Origin: Syntrophobacterales bacterium
GTDB taxonomy: Bacteria; Desulfobacterota; Syntrophia; Syntrophales; UBA6807
Reading direction: 5' to 3'
Length of the DNA stretch: 10,004 bases
Assembly (NCBI GenBank): GCA_021159265.1
Contig: JAGGSD010000113.1
Span: 1-10,004, forward strand
Below the pieces are notes generated by a model, which worked only from the letters and a program-made list of their open reading frames with translations, had not been told where the DNA came from and did not search any database. The position numbers and the translations under genes are program-made. Position 1 is the stretch's first letter. Each line of letters begins with the position of its first letter. Positions 1-6,952 of this stretch are shown here, one piece after another.

Positions 1-552
1 TTTTGCGTATTTCGGAGGTTCGGTTTTGTACAGATCGTTACCTTCCGAATCAATAACCACTATTGCGGGAAAATCCTCCACATAGTAACGATGTATAGCC
101 TCCGCTCCTAAATCTTCATAAGCCACCACTTCGGATTTTTTAATACTCCTTGCAATAAGCGCTGCTGCTCCACCCACAGCCGCGAAATAGACGGCCTTGT
201 TCTTTTTCATGCTGTCAATCACTTCCCGGGAACGCAGTCCCTTGCCAATCATACCCTTAAGACCCCTGTCCAACAGAACAGGTGTGTAAGGATCCATGCG
301 GTAGCTGGTAGTAGGGCCGGCAGAACCACAGGCATATCCCGGTTTGGCCGGCGCCGGACCAACATAATAAATAATCTGATCTTTAAGTTCTATTGGAAGC
401 TCTTCGCCTTTATCTATCAACTCAATAAGTCTTTTATGGGCGGCATCTCTTCCGGTATAAATATACCCGGTTATATTCACGGTATCTCCAGCCTTTAAAT
501 CAACAACAGTCTTATCGTTCAGGGGGGTGGTTATTTTTTTAATATTTGCCAT
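1..552 (-). CDS. fumB: Fumarate hydratase class I, beta subunit (C-terminal type), partial at the window edge
   Basis: This is the beta half of a two-subunit, iron-sulfur class I fumarase, which interconverts fumarate and malate in the cytoplasm. I translated 184 codons from ATG at 552-550 with no stop before the edge. Family proteins are about 185-190 residues, so only the last codons and stop are probably missing. Family landmarks are YTGRDAAHKR (about 32-41), GPAPAKPGYACGSAGPTTS (about 65-83), RMDPYTP (85-91), GMIGKG (100-105), AAVGGAAALI (124-133) and YEDLGAEAI (145-153). A GGAGG ribosome site lies 7 nt before the ATG, and the gene starts 17 nt after the alpha subunit stop, so the two are co-transcribed. 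L-tartrate dehydratase beta subunits share the fold; the succinate/propionate context favours fumarase. The gene symbol follows anaerobe two-subunit naming and is not a claim of orthology to E. coli fumB. Confidence 0.93.
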   Translation of the reverse strand, partial: MANIKKITTPLNDKTVVDLKAGDTVNITGYIYTGRDAAHKRLIELIDKGEELPIELKDQIIYYVGPAPAKPGYACGSAGPTTSYRMDPYTPVLLDRGLKGMIGKGLRSREVIDSMKKNKAVYFAAVGGAAALIARSIKKSEVVAYEDLGAEAIHRYYVEDFPAIVVIDSEGNDLYKTEPPKYAK

Positions 553-569
553 TTTCTTCCTCCTTTTCC

Positions 570-1415
570 TTACAGCGTTCCTTCCGCGTGTCTGGATGCA
601 TGACAACACACATTCACCGCTACGGGCATTCCGGCTATATGGGTGGGGAGATAGTCTATATTTACGGCCAAACACGTTACATTGCCACCCAGACCTGCAG
701 GCCCGACCCCTGATCTGTTAATTTTATCCAGTATCTCCTTTTCCATCACTGCAAACTTCTCATTCCCGTTATGCTCACCTATCTTTCTGGTAGTAGCCTT
801 CTTGGCCATAACCATGGCCATATCGGCAGTTGCTCCAATTCCAACACCAACAATGGTGGGAGGACACGGATTGGGCCCAGCCTTGATTACTGTTTCCGCC
901 ACAAAATCTACTATCCCTTCTGATCCATCCGCCGCTTTTAACATACCTAAAGCGCTCATATTCTCACTGCCAAATCCTTTAGGAGTTACTAAAAACGTAA
1001 TTTTATCCCCGGGAACTATATCCGTATAGATAATTGCCGGCGTATTTGTATTCGTATTTTTCCTTTCAAAAACCGGATCATCCACTGCCGACTTTCTTAA
1101 ATACCCGTCCTGATAAGCTTCTTTGACACCTTCATTTATTGCTTCTTTAAAATCTCCGCCTGTTATATGGACCTCCTGTCCAAGCTCAACAAACAAAACC
1201 GCAAGTCCCGTATCCTGGCAAATAGCAATTTCTTCCTTAGAAGCAATCTTATTATTCTCAATAATCATACCTAAAACAGACTTTCCTGTCTCAGAAATTT
1301 CTTCATCCAGGGCTTCCTCAAGTCGATTCATAAGATCCTTATCGATATGATAATTGGCTTTCAGAAACAGTTCTTTCACCTTATCTTTGACCTGGCTTGC
1401 TTTAATCTCTCTCAT
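570..1415 (-). CDS. fumA: Fumarate hydratase class I, alpha subunit (N-terminal type)
   Basis: This is the iron-sulfur subunit of a two-subunit class I fumarase (281 aa), forming the enzyme with the beta subunit encoded 17 nt downstream. Visible landmarks are CQDTG with Cys66, KGFGSENMSAL (about 146-156), GPNPCPPTIVGVGIG with Cys184, TTRKIGEHN (about 208-216) and GPAGLGGNVTCLAVN with Cys248. These cysteines are the likely [4Fe-4S] ligands, inferred from the family. I chose ATG at 1415-1413: the AAGG ribosome site sits 7 nt before it. The in-frame GTG at 1421-1419 lies directly against that site and is too close. The gene is separated from the upstream meaB by 281 bp holding a palindromic element and a possible promoter, so the fumarase pair may be its own transcription unit. 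The tartrate dehydratase alpha subunit is the main alternative and is less likely in this context. Confidence 0.94.
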   Translation of the reverse strand: MREIKASQVKDKVKELFLKANYHIDKDLMNRLEEALDEEISETGKSVLGMIIENNKIASKEEIAICQDTGLAVLFVELGQEVHITGGDFKEAINEGVKEAYQDGYLRKSAVDDPVFERKNTNTNTPAIIYTDIVPGDKITFLVTPKGFGSENMSALGMLKAADGSEGIVDFVAETVIKAGPNPCPPTIVGVGIGATADMAMVMAKKATTRKIGEHNGNEKFAVMEKEILDKINRSGVGPAGLGGNVTCLAVNIDYLPTHIAGMPVAVNVCCHASRHAEGTL

Positions 1416-1443
1416 GTTCACACCTTTTCTTTTATTCTCAGCA

Positions 1444-1473
1444 GTTGTATTTTTTGAAAAACAAAAATGTCAA
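1444..1473 (-). promoter_or_regulatory. Candidate sigma-70 type promoter for the fumarase genes
   Basis: Reading the minus strand, a perfect TTGACA (1473-1468) is followed after 18 bp by TACAAC (1449-1444), a 4 of 6 match to the -10 consensus. Transcription would start near 1437 and give a leader of about 20 nt before the fumarase alpha ATG. The -35 box overlaps the outer end of the palindromic element at 1471-1610. The match is by eye and the -10 is weak. Confidence 0.4.
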
Positions 1474-1610
1474 TCAAGGCAGGGTTAGTCCCTTAGTAGT
1501 AAAGTTCTTGCCTGTCTGCGCCTGCCTGTCGCGTTTGCGACGCAGACAGGTGCAACGCACAGGCAGGCACGAACTTTACAATTAAGGGATTAATTAATCC
1601 CTGCTGATTG
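1471..1610. repeat. Large imperfect palindromic element with interleaved inner repeats
   Basis: The gap between meaB and the fumarase genes holds an almost complete inverted repeat. From the outside in, these pair: CAATCA with TGATTG, GCAGGG with CCCTGC, then a 19-nt arm at 1489-1507 (TCCCTTA, 3 nt, GTAAAGTTC) with 1571-1589 (17 of 19 match), then TGCCTG (1509-1514) with CAGGCA (1564-1569), and centrally GTCGC (1528-1532) with GCGAC (1537-1541) around GTTT. An alternative inner pairing is interleaved: CCTGTCTGCG (1511-1520) is the exact complement of 1541-1550, and GCCTGCCTGT (1520-1529) of 1559-1568. A perfect 18-bp palindrome occupies 1585-1602. The centre is GC-rich while the flanks are AT-rich. 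There is no ORF inside. It may be a MITE- or REP-like dispersed element or a structured RNA or terminator; only one copy is visible here, and no clear target duplication was found. Confidence 0.75.
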
Positions 1611-1696
1611 TTAATAAAGACTCTAATTATTAAAACTTTTCGATTCCGGTTTGACCGGGTCAGGGATGATAAAATGTGTTCTTTTTATAGATTATA

Positions 1697-2680
1697 TCAA
1701 TTATCGTCCAGGAAGAAAAGCAATTTATCTGCAGCGGCGGTCGGTGCGATTGTTCCCTGTTCCACTTCCCTTTCAACATTCGGTATCATTTTTTTAACGT
1801 ATGGATTTTTATTAAACCACTCTGTCAGTCCTTCTTTCACGAGAAACCACATCCAGTCAATAGCCTGTTTTTTCCGTTTTGTTTCGAGTTCTCCCGTGGC
1901 TGTAAGCTTCTTTTTGTAGTCTAAAACGACTCCCCAGATTTTATCTATACCAGTCTTTTCTATGGCACTACAGGTAAGAACCGGGGGTGACCAGTCAGGA
2001 GATGATGGAGTCAAAAAATGCAGGGCTGTTTCATACTGCCTTCTTGCAAGATTTGCCTTCTCGACATTGTCGCCATCCGCCTTGTTAATCACAACGGCGT
2101 CGGCCAGCTCCATAATGCCCTTTTTCATTCCCTGAAGTTCATCTCCCGCGCCGGGAATCATCAGCGCCAGGAAAAAATCAACCATTGAGGCCACCGCCAC
2201 CTCGGATTGACCCGCTCCCACGGTTTCAACAATCACCACATCAAAACCGGCAGCTTCGCAGACAAGCATTGTTTCTCTTGTCTTACGCGCAACACCTCCC
2301 AGAGTGCCACCCGAGGGAGATGGCCTGATAAAAGCCCTCTCTTCAATGGAAAGTTTTTCCATACGTGTCTTGTCTGCAAGAATACTCCCGCCGCTTCGCG
2401 TGCTGCTGGGATCAACGGCAAGAACAGCAACATTGTAACCTTTCTGCACAAGCATTATGCCAAGGCTTTCTATAAAAGTGCTTTTCCCCGCCCCGGGCAT
2501 ACCTGTTATTCCAAGGCGCACCGCCTTTCCCGTATAGGGAAGCAGAAGATCAACAATCTTTCGCGCCAGATCCTTATGAACCGGAAGCGAACTCTCGATC
2601 AGCGTAATGGTCTTGGCGAGCATACGCCTGTCGTGCTCCAGAACACCCTGAACATAGTCATGAAAATTATCTGATGTCAC
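1697..2680 (-). CDS. meaB: MeaB/ArgK-type GTPase, methylmalonyl-CoA mutase chaperone
   Basis: This is a G3E-family P-loop GTPase (327 aa) that, in characterised relatives, gates cobalamin loading of methylmalonyl-CoA mutase and protects or rescues the enzyme. The Walker A loop is GITGMPGAGKST (57-68). It is followed by AVDPSSTRSGGSILADKTRME (88-108 region), VETVGAGQSE (151-160) and the guanine-specificity motif NKAD (199-202). The length matches the family. The GTG start at 2680-2678 overlaps the mutase TGA stop (2679-2677) as GTGA, with a GGAGA site about 9 nt upstream, so translation is probably coupled to the mutase. Adjacency to the mutase is the standard context for this GTPase. Older annotations call it an arginine/lysine transport ATPase (ArgK), which is considered incorrect. 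It is the last gene of the main run; the stop is TGA at 1699-1697. Confidence 0.95.
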   Translation of the reverse strand: MTSDNFHDYVQGVLEHDRRMLAKTITLIESSLPVHKDLARKIVDLLLPYTGKAVRLGITGMPGAGKSTFIESLGIMLVQKGYNVAVLAVDPSSTRSGGSILADKTRMEKLSIEERAFIRPSPSGGTLGGVARKTRETMLVCEAAGFDVVIVETVGAGQSEVAVASMVDFFLALMIPGAGDELQGMKKGIMELADAVVINKADGDNVEKANLARRQYETALHFLTPSSPDWSPPVLTCSAIEKTGIDKIWGVVLDYKKKLTATGELETKRKKQAIDWMWFLVKEGLTEWFNKNPYVKKMIPNVEREVEQGTIAPTAAADKLLFFLDDN

Positions 2681-4806
2681 TGCCGCTTCTCCAGAACATT
2701 CAATACCCTATTCGCGGAATCTATAACCGGCGTCCCCGGGCCGAATATTCCAACTGCTCCCGCTTTGTAAAGGAAATCATAATCACCGGGAGGAATAACG
2801 CCCCCGACAACCGTCAGGATGTCTCCACCACCTTCTTTTTTGAGTTCCTCAATAAGTTGCGGAACCAGGGTCTTGTGACCGGCGGCCAGACTCGATACTC
2901 CAATAACATGAACATCGTTTTCCACGGCCATTCTGGCCGCCTCTTCCGGAGTCTGAAACATGGGACTGATATCCACGTCGAAGCCAAGATCCGCAAAGGC
3001 GGTCGCTATTACCTTTATCCCGCGGTCGTGGCCGTCCTGACCCATTTTGGTAACAAGTATCCTCGGTCTTCGGCCTTCTCTCTTTTCGAATTCATCTGTT
3101 CTCTTCTTCACCGCATCAAATATTTCACTGGCGTGATACTCTGCGGCATAAGCGCCAGATATACATTGAGTAGTTGCCACGAACCGCCCGAACACTTTCT
3201 CCATGGCATCTGAAATCTCTCCGACAGTCGCCCTGGCCCTGACAGCGGGAATAGATAACTCAAGCAGATTCCCCCCTGATTCCGCGCCTTTTGTTATGGC
3301 TTCAAGAGTCTTCTGCACCTCAGTGTTATTCCGTTTTGCTTTTATCTCCTTTAAGCGTGTAATCTGTTCGTCACGTACGGTTTCTGAAACTTCACGGACA
3401 TCCATACTTTTATCTTCTTCAATACGATATTTATTGACACCGACAATAACATCCAAACCCTGGTCTATGCGCGCCTGTTTCCTGGCTGCAGATTCTTCTA
3501 TGCGCATCTTCGGCATACCTGTTTCGATAGCTTTGGCCATCCCGCCGAGTTCTTCGACTTCTTCAATGATTTTCATCGCCTCGCGGATAATCCCGTTGGT
3601 TAAGGCCTCAACATAATACGAACCGCCCAGAGGATCGGCAACATGGCATATCTGGGATTCTTCCTGAACGATTATCTGTGTATTTCTTGCGATTCTCGCG
3701 GAAAAATCTGTAGGCAGCCCAACGGCCTCATCAAAGGAATTTGTATGTAAAGACTGTGTCCCGCCCAAGACGGCAGACATACATTCGAGAGTGGTCCTTA
3801 TAATGTTGTTATAGGGATCCTGCTCTGTCAGACTCCATCCCGAGGTCTGGCAATGTGTTCTCAACATGGTTGATTTAATATTTTTGGGGTTGAACTGTTG
3901 CATCAATTTATACCACAGGAAACGGGCTGCTCGCAACATGGCAATATCCATAAAAAAGTTCATCCCAATCCCGAAGAAAAAGGAGAGCCTCGGCGCAAAG
4001 GCGTCTATATCAAGACCCGCTGCGATGGCTGCCCTCACGTACTGCAAACCGTCGGCTATAGTAAATGCGGTTTGCAGAACAGAATTTGCTCCGGCCTCCA
4101 TCATGTGGTAACCGCTTATGCTGACGGTGTTATACTTGGGCATATTTTTTGAACAGTACCCGATAATATCAGATACAATCCGCATGGAAGGCTCCGGCGG
4201 ATAAATATACGTATTACGTGTCAGGTATTCCTTTAAGATGTCATTCTGAATGGTGCCCGCCAGCTTATCCTGAGATACTCCCTGCTCTTCTGCCGCGACT
4301 ATGTACCCGGCAAGAATCGGCAGAACGGCGCCGTTCATAGTCATGGAGACCGACATCTTATCCAGCGGAATCTGGTCAAAAAGAATCTTCATATCTTCCA
4401 CGGAATCTATGGCAACACCGGCCTTGCCGACATCACCGGTAACCCTGGGATGATCCGAGTCGTACCCCCTGTGAGTCGCGAGATCAAAGGCTACTGAAAG
4501 CCCTTTCTGGCCGGCCGCAAGATTTCTTCTGTAGAACGCATTCGATTCTTTTGCCGTGGAAAAACCGGCATACTGCCGAATGGTCCAAGGTCTTCCAGCG
4601 TACATGGTAGCCATGGGGCCTCTAACAAAGGGGGGCAGTCCGGGAAGGGTGTTGACGAATTCCAGTTCCTCGATATCCTCGGCGGTGTACAAGGGCTTAA
4701 CCAATATCCCCTCGGGTGTGTCCCAGTTGAGCGACTCAGGGGATTTTCCTCTCAACTGTTTTGTTGCAAGTTCTTCCCATTTTTTTATATCAGGATGTTC
4801 CGACAT
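2677..4806 (-). CDS. mcm: Methylmalonyl-CoA mutase, single-chain (catalytic plus B12 domains)
   Basis: This adenosylcobalamin enzyme (709 aa) interconverts succinyl-CoA and (R)-methylmalonyl-CoA. The N-terminal TIM-barrel domain carries RPWTIRQYAGFS with Tyr79, TIQND with Gln187, YLTRN with Arg197 and SGYHMMEAGA with His234. By spacing these match Tyr89, Gln197, Arg207 and His244 of the Propionibacterium enzyme. The C-terminal B12 domain (about 580-709) has the DxHxxG motif in GQDGHDRG, with His593 as the expected lower cobalt ligand, and a later VVGG and GIFGPGT. All key residues are present, so I expect an active homodimeric or self-sufficient catalytic chain; no separate small subunit is visible. 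The ATG at 4806-4804 has an AGGAGG site about 8-9 nt upstream. The gene starts 28 nt after the carboxyltransferase stop and overlaps meaB by 4 nt at its end, consistent with a single operon. Confidence 0.97.
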   Translation of the reverse strand: MSEHPDIKKWEELATKQLRGKSPESLNWDTPEGILVKPLYTAEDIEELEFVNTLPGLPPFVRGPMATMYAGRPWTIRQYAGFSTAKESNAFYRRNLAAGQKGLSVAFDLATHRGYDSDHPRVTGDVGKAGVAIDSVEDMKILFDQIPLDKMSVSMTMNGAVLPILAGYIVAAEEQGVSQDKLAGTIQNDILKEYLTRNTYIYPPEPSMRIVSDIIGYCSKNMPKYNTVSISGYHMMEAGANSVLQTAFTIADGLQYVRAAIAAGLDIDAFAPRLSFFFGIGMNFFMDIAMLRAARFLWYKLMQQFNPKNIKSTMLRTHCQTSGWSLTEQDPYNNIIRTTLECMSAVLGGTQSLHTNSFDEAVGLPTDFSARIARNTQIIVQEESQICHVADPLGGSYYVEALTNGIIREAMKIIEEVEELGGMAKAIETGMPKMRIEESAARKQARIDQGLDVIVGVNKYRIEEDKSMDVREVSETVRDEQITRLKEIKAKRNNTEVQKTLEAITKGAESGGNLLELSIPAVRARATVGEISDAMEKVFGRFVATTQCISGAYAAEYHASEIFDAVKKRTDEFEKREGRRPRILVTKMGQDGHDRGIKVIATAFADLGFDVDISPMFQTPEEAARMAVENDVHVIGVSSLAAGHKTLVPQLIEELKKEGGGDILTVVGGVIPPGDYDFLYKAGAVGIFGPGTPVIDSANRVLNVLEKRQ

Positions 4807-4834
4807 CGTATAATTCCTCCTGTTATTTGAGTTT

Positions 4835-6370
4835 CTACAAAGGGATGTTCCCGTGTTTTCTGTACGGGCGATCTTCCTTCTTGTTTTTCAACATTTCCAG
4901 AGCGCTTATTATGACCGGCCTTGTTTCTCTGGGCTCTATTATTTGTTCGATCATGGCATGTCTGGCTGCCTGGTAAGGGGTGGCAAATTCCGCAATATAC
5001 TCATCTTTCTTTTGCTGTTTGATTTCTGCAGATTCTTTCCGGAATATGATATCCGCCGCGCCGTCTGCACCCATCACGGCAATCTCTGCCGTCGGCCAGG
5101 CAATAACCATGTCAGCGCCGGACTCGCCTGAACACATGCCGAGATAAGAACCACCATAAGCCTTACGGGTCACGATAGTTATTTTCGGCACCGTCGCTTC
5201 AGGATATACATACAACAGCTTGGCGCCATGTCTTATGATTCCTCCAAATTCCTGTTTGGTCCCCGGTAAATACCCAGGCACATCAACAAAAGTAAGGATA
5301 GGTATATTGAAACAATCACAGAACCGGATAAAGCGTGAGGCCTTATCAGATGCATCGATATCCAGACAACCCGCCAGGAATCGCGGCTGATTTGCTATGA
5401 TTCCTACAGGAGAACCATTCATTCGCGCAAAACAGGTGATTATATTCTGGGCAAAAAGCTTCTGGCTTTCGTATATATCACCATTGTCTACCACCATCTT
5501 TATCAATTTTTTCATATCGTATGGACGATTACTGCTTTCAGGGATTATTGTGTTGAGTTTTTCTTCCATACGATCCACGGGATCATTACATTCGATAACG
5601 GGCGGCTTTTCATCGTGATTTGCCGGCAGGTAACTTAACAATATCTTAATTTGATTGATGCAGTCCTCATCGGTATCCGCCACAAAGTGGGAAACGCCGC
5701 TTTTTTGATTATGGGTCATTGCGCCTCCAAGCTCAACAGCGGAAACATCTTCACCTGTCGTGGCCTTAACTACGACAGGGCCGGTAATGAACATCTGTGC
5801 ATAGTCCTGTTTGACCATATAAACAAAGTCCATCAGCGCCGGTGAATAAACGGCTCCTCCCGCTGACGGCCCCATAATTGCACATATCTGTGGAATCATG
5901 CCTGAAGCCATCGTATTTTTGTAGAATATCTTCCCGTATCCGGCGAGGGAATCGACTGCTTCCTGAATCCGTGCGCCGCCGGAATCATTCATACCTACTA
6001 CGGGACAACCAGCAAACATGGCTTCCTCCAGACACTTCACTATCTTGATTGCATGCATCTCGCCCAGAGAGCCTCCCATCACACCAAAATCCTGAGCATA
6101 GGCAAATACCGTTCTCCCATCGACATTACCGTAACCCGTTACAACTCCTTCACAAGGGATCTCTTTGTCGGCCATACCAAAATTCGCGCACCTGTGCTCA
6201 ACGAATTGATACAGCTCCATAAAAGTGCCCTCATCAAACAAAAGGGCCAGTCTTTCACGGGCAGTTAATCTCCCCGTTGCATGCAATTTCTCGACGGCTT
6301 TTTCTCCGCCTCCGGCTTCAATCTTTTTTGCTTTTTCCTTCATTAATTCTAACTTTTCCTGATTCGTCAT
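4835..6370 (-). CDS. mmdA: Methylmalonyl-CoA decarboxylase/propionyl-CoA carboxylase carboxyltransferase subunit
   Basis: This crotonase-fold carboxyltransferase (511 aa) moves CO2 between (S)-methylmalonyl-CoA and a biotin carrier. Landmarks are GRLTARERLALLFDEGTF (33-50), DFGVMGGSLGEMH (94-106), DSGGARIQEAV (129-139), GPSAGGAVYSPALMDF (167-182), and in the C-terminal half VDVPGYLPGTKQEFGG and KAYGGSYLGMCSG. The end, RKHGNIPL, is the conserved C-terminus of this family. The sequence alone does not separate a PccB subunit of a biotin-dependent carboxylase from MmdA of the Na+-pumping decarboxylase. The end of a sodium-pump decarboxylase beta subunit upstream, and the lack of any biotin carboxylase gene here, favour MmdA, or an enzyme run in reverse during propionate oxidation. 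The start ATG at 6370-6368 has an AGGAGG site 8 nt before it. A possible promoter lies in the 116-nt gap upstream. Confidence 0.93.
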   Translation of the reverse strand: MTNQEKLELMKEKAKKIEAGGGEKAVEKLHATGRLTARERLALLFDEGTFMELYQFVEHRCANFGMADKEIPCEGVVTGYGNVDGRTVFAYAQDFGVMGGSLGEMHAIKIVKCLEEAMFAGCPVVGMNDSGGARIQEAVDSLAGYGKIFYKNTMASGMIPQICAIMGPSAGGAVYSPALMDFVYMVKQDYAQMFITGPVVVKATTGEDVSAVELGGAMTHNQKSGVSHFVADTDEDCINQIKILLSYLPANHDEKPPVIECNDPVDRMEEKLNTIIPESSNRPYDMKKLIKMVVDNGDIYESQKLFAQNIITCFARMNGSPVGIIANQPRFLAGCLDIDASDKASRFIRFCDCFNIPILTFVDVPGYLPGTKQEFGGIIRHGAKLLYVYPEATVPKITIVTRKAYGGSYLGMCSGESGADMVIAWPTAEIAVMGADGAADIIFRKESAEIKQQKKDEYIAEFATPYQAARHAMIEQIIEPRETRPVIISALEMLKNKKEDRPYRKHGNIPL

Positions 6371-6396
6371 TAAATTTATCCTCCTGCTAATAACCC

Positions 6397-6425
6397 TGAA
6401 TATGTTCTGTTTCGTAAAAAGTCAA
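6397..6425 (-). promoter_or_regulatory. Possible internal promoter before the carboxyltransferase gene
   Basis: On the minus strand TTGACT (6425-6420) is followed after 17 bp by TATTCA (6402-6397). The -35 matches 5 of 6 consensus bases and the -10 only 3 of 6. It lies in the 116-nt gap after the epimerase stop, the longest gap within the pathway run, about 27 nt before the mmdA start codon. A promoter here would let the carboxyltransferase, mutase and MeaB be made separately from the upstream genes. Weak evidence by eye. Confidence 0.27.
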
Positions 6426-6486
6426 CACCTGATTTTACACCGGAAATATCCAGGCATTAACATTCCCCTTGTAAAAATTTGTTTAC

Positions 6487-6891
6487 TTAATCCCGTTGGC
6501 ACAGCTCCAGAAGAATTCCTTTCGTAGCTTTTGGATGAAGGAATGCGATCTTTGTCCCGCCCGCGCCACGCCGGGGCGTTTCATCAATCAATCTGACATT
6601 CTTGCTTTTCAATTCCTCCAGAGCTGCTTCGATATCATCAACCCTCAGAGCTATGTGCTGTATCCCCTCGCCATTCTTATCGATATACTTTGCAATGGGT
6701 CCGTCCGGAGCGGTTGACTCCAGTATTTCAATCTCGGATTCCCCGACAGGCAGAAAAGCGGTTCGAACCTTCTGTTCCGCAACTTCTTCACTTCCAACTA
6801 ATTCCAACCCCAATATCTCAGTATAGAATTTTATACTCTCGTCTATACTCTTGGCCGCAATGCCAACATGATCCACGCATAAAACCTTCAT
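6487..6891 (-). CDS. mce: Methylmalonyl-CoA epimerase
   Basis: This is a small vicinal-oxygen-chelate (glyoxalase-fold) protein of 134 aa that interconverts (R)- and (S)-methylmalonyl-CoA. It joins the mutase, which uses the R form, to the carboxyltransferase, which uses the S form. The two beta-alpha-beta-beta-beta repeats are visible: VDHVGIAAKSIDESIKFY near the N-terminus with metal ligand His8, FLPVGESEIEILES (about 46-59), GIQHIALRVDDIEAAL (76-91) with His79, RRGAGGTKIAFLHPKATKG (107-125), and LLELCQ (127-132) with Glu129 as a likely ligand. The length is typical. The ATG at 6891-6889 is preceded by GGAGGG about 7 nt upstream. A strong hairpin (6910-6937) sits just before this ribosome site. 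The gene lies between the transporter and the carboxyltransferase on the same strand. Confidence 0.95.
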   Translation of the reverse strand: MKVLCVDHVGIAAKSIDESIKFYTEILGLELVGSEEVAEQKVRTAFLPVGESEIEILESTAPDGPIAKYIDKNGEGIQHIALRVDDIEAALEELKSKNVRLIDETPRRGAGGTKIAFLHPKATKGILLELCQRD

Positions 6892-6909
6892 CTTAATCCC
6901 TCCTCAATG

Positions 6910-6937
6910 GGTGGGAGCCCCAAACAGGGCTCCCACC
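6910..6937 (-). promoter_or_regulatory. Intercistronic GC-rich hairpin between transporter and epimerase
   Basis: A perfect 11-bp stem is formed by GGTGGGAGCCC (6910-6920) and GGGCTCCCACC (6927-6937) around a 6-nt loop. In the minus-strand transcript it starts about 15 nt after the transporter stop and ends roughly 10 nt before the epimerase ribosome site. No run of U follows it, so it does not look like a standard intrinsic terminator. It could protect the 3' end of a processed transporter mRNA, attenuate read-through, or tune epimerase translation. The structure is seen directly; the role is inference. Confidence 0.7.
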
Positions 6938-6952
6938 GGTTAATTTACTCTC

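Noticed and set aside
1416..1421. GTG at 1421 as the fumarase alpha start
   Set aside because: The AAGG ribosome site would directly touch this codon. ATG at 1415 has 7-nt spacing and fits family starts.
1511..1567. CCTG-rich core as a CRISPR or tandem array
   Set aside because: The repeated units are inverted and adjacent, with no regular spacers.
1489..1589. The 19-nt arms as terminal inverted repeats of an insertion sequence
   Set aside because: Only about 63 bp lie between the arms, there is no transposase, and no convincing direct target duplication (flanks TTAG and TTAA at best). Kept as a non-coding palindromic element instead.
1644..1660. Small hairpin CCGGT-TTG-ACCGG (1646-1658) after meaB as a terminator
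   Set aside because: Only a 5-bp stem, and the nearest T-rich stretch on the minus strand is about 8 nt away and short, so it does not meet a normal intrinsic terminator pattern.
2207..3213. Plus-strand open frames of 155 and 179 codons opposite meaB and the mutase
   Set aside because: Antisense to conserved genes, and no family signature is visible in the translations. They cannot be separate genes on this evidence.
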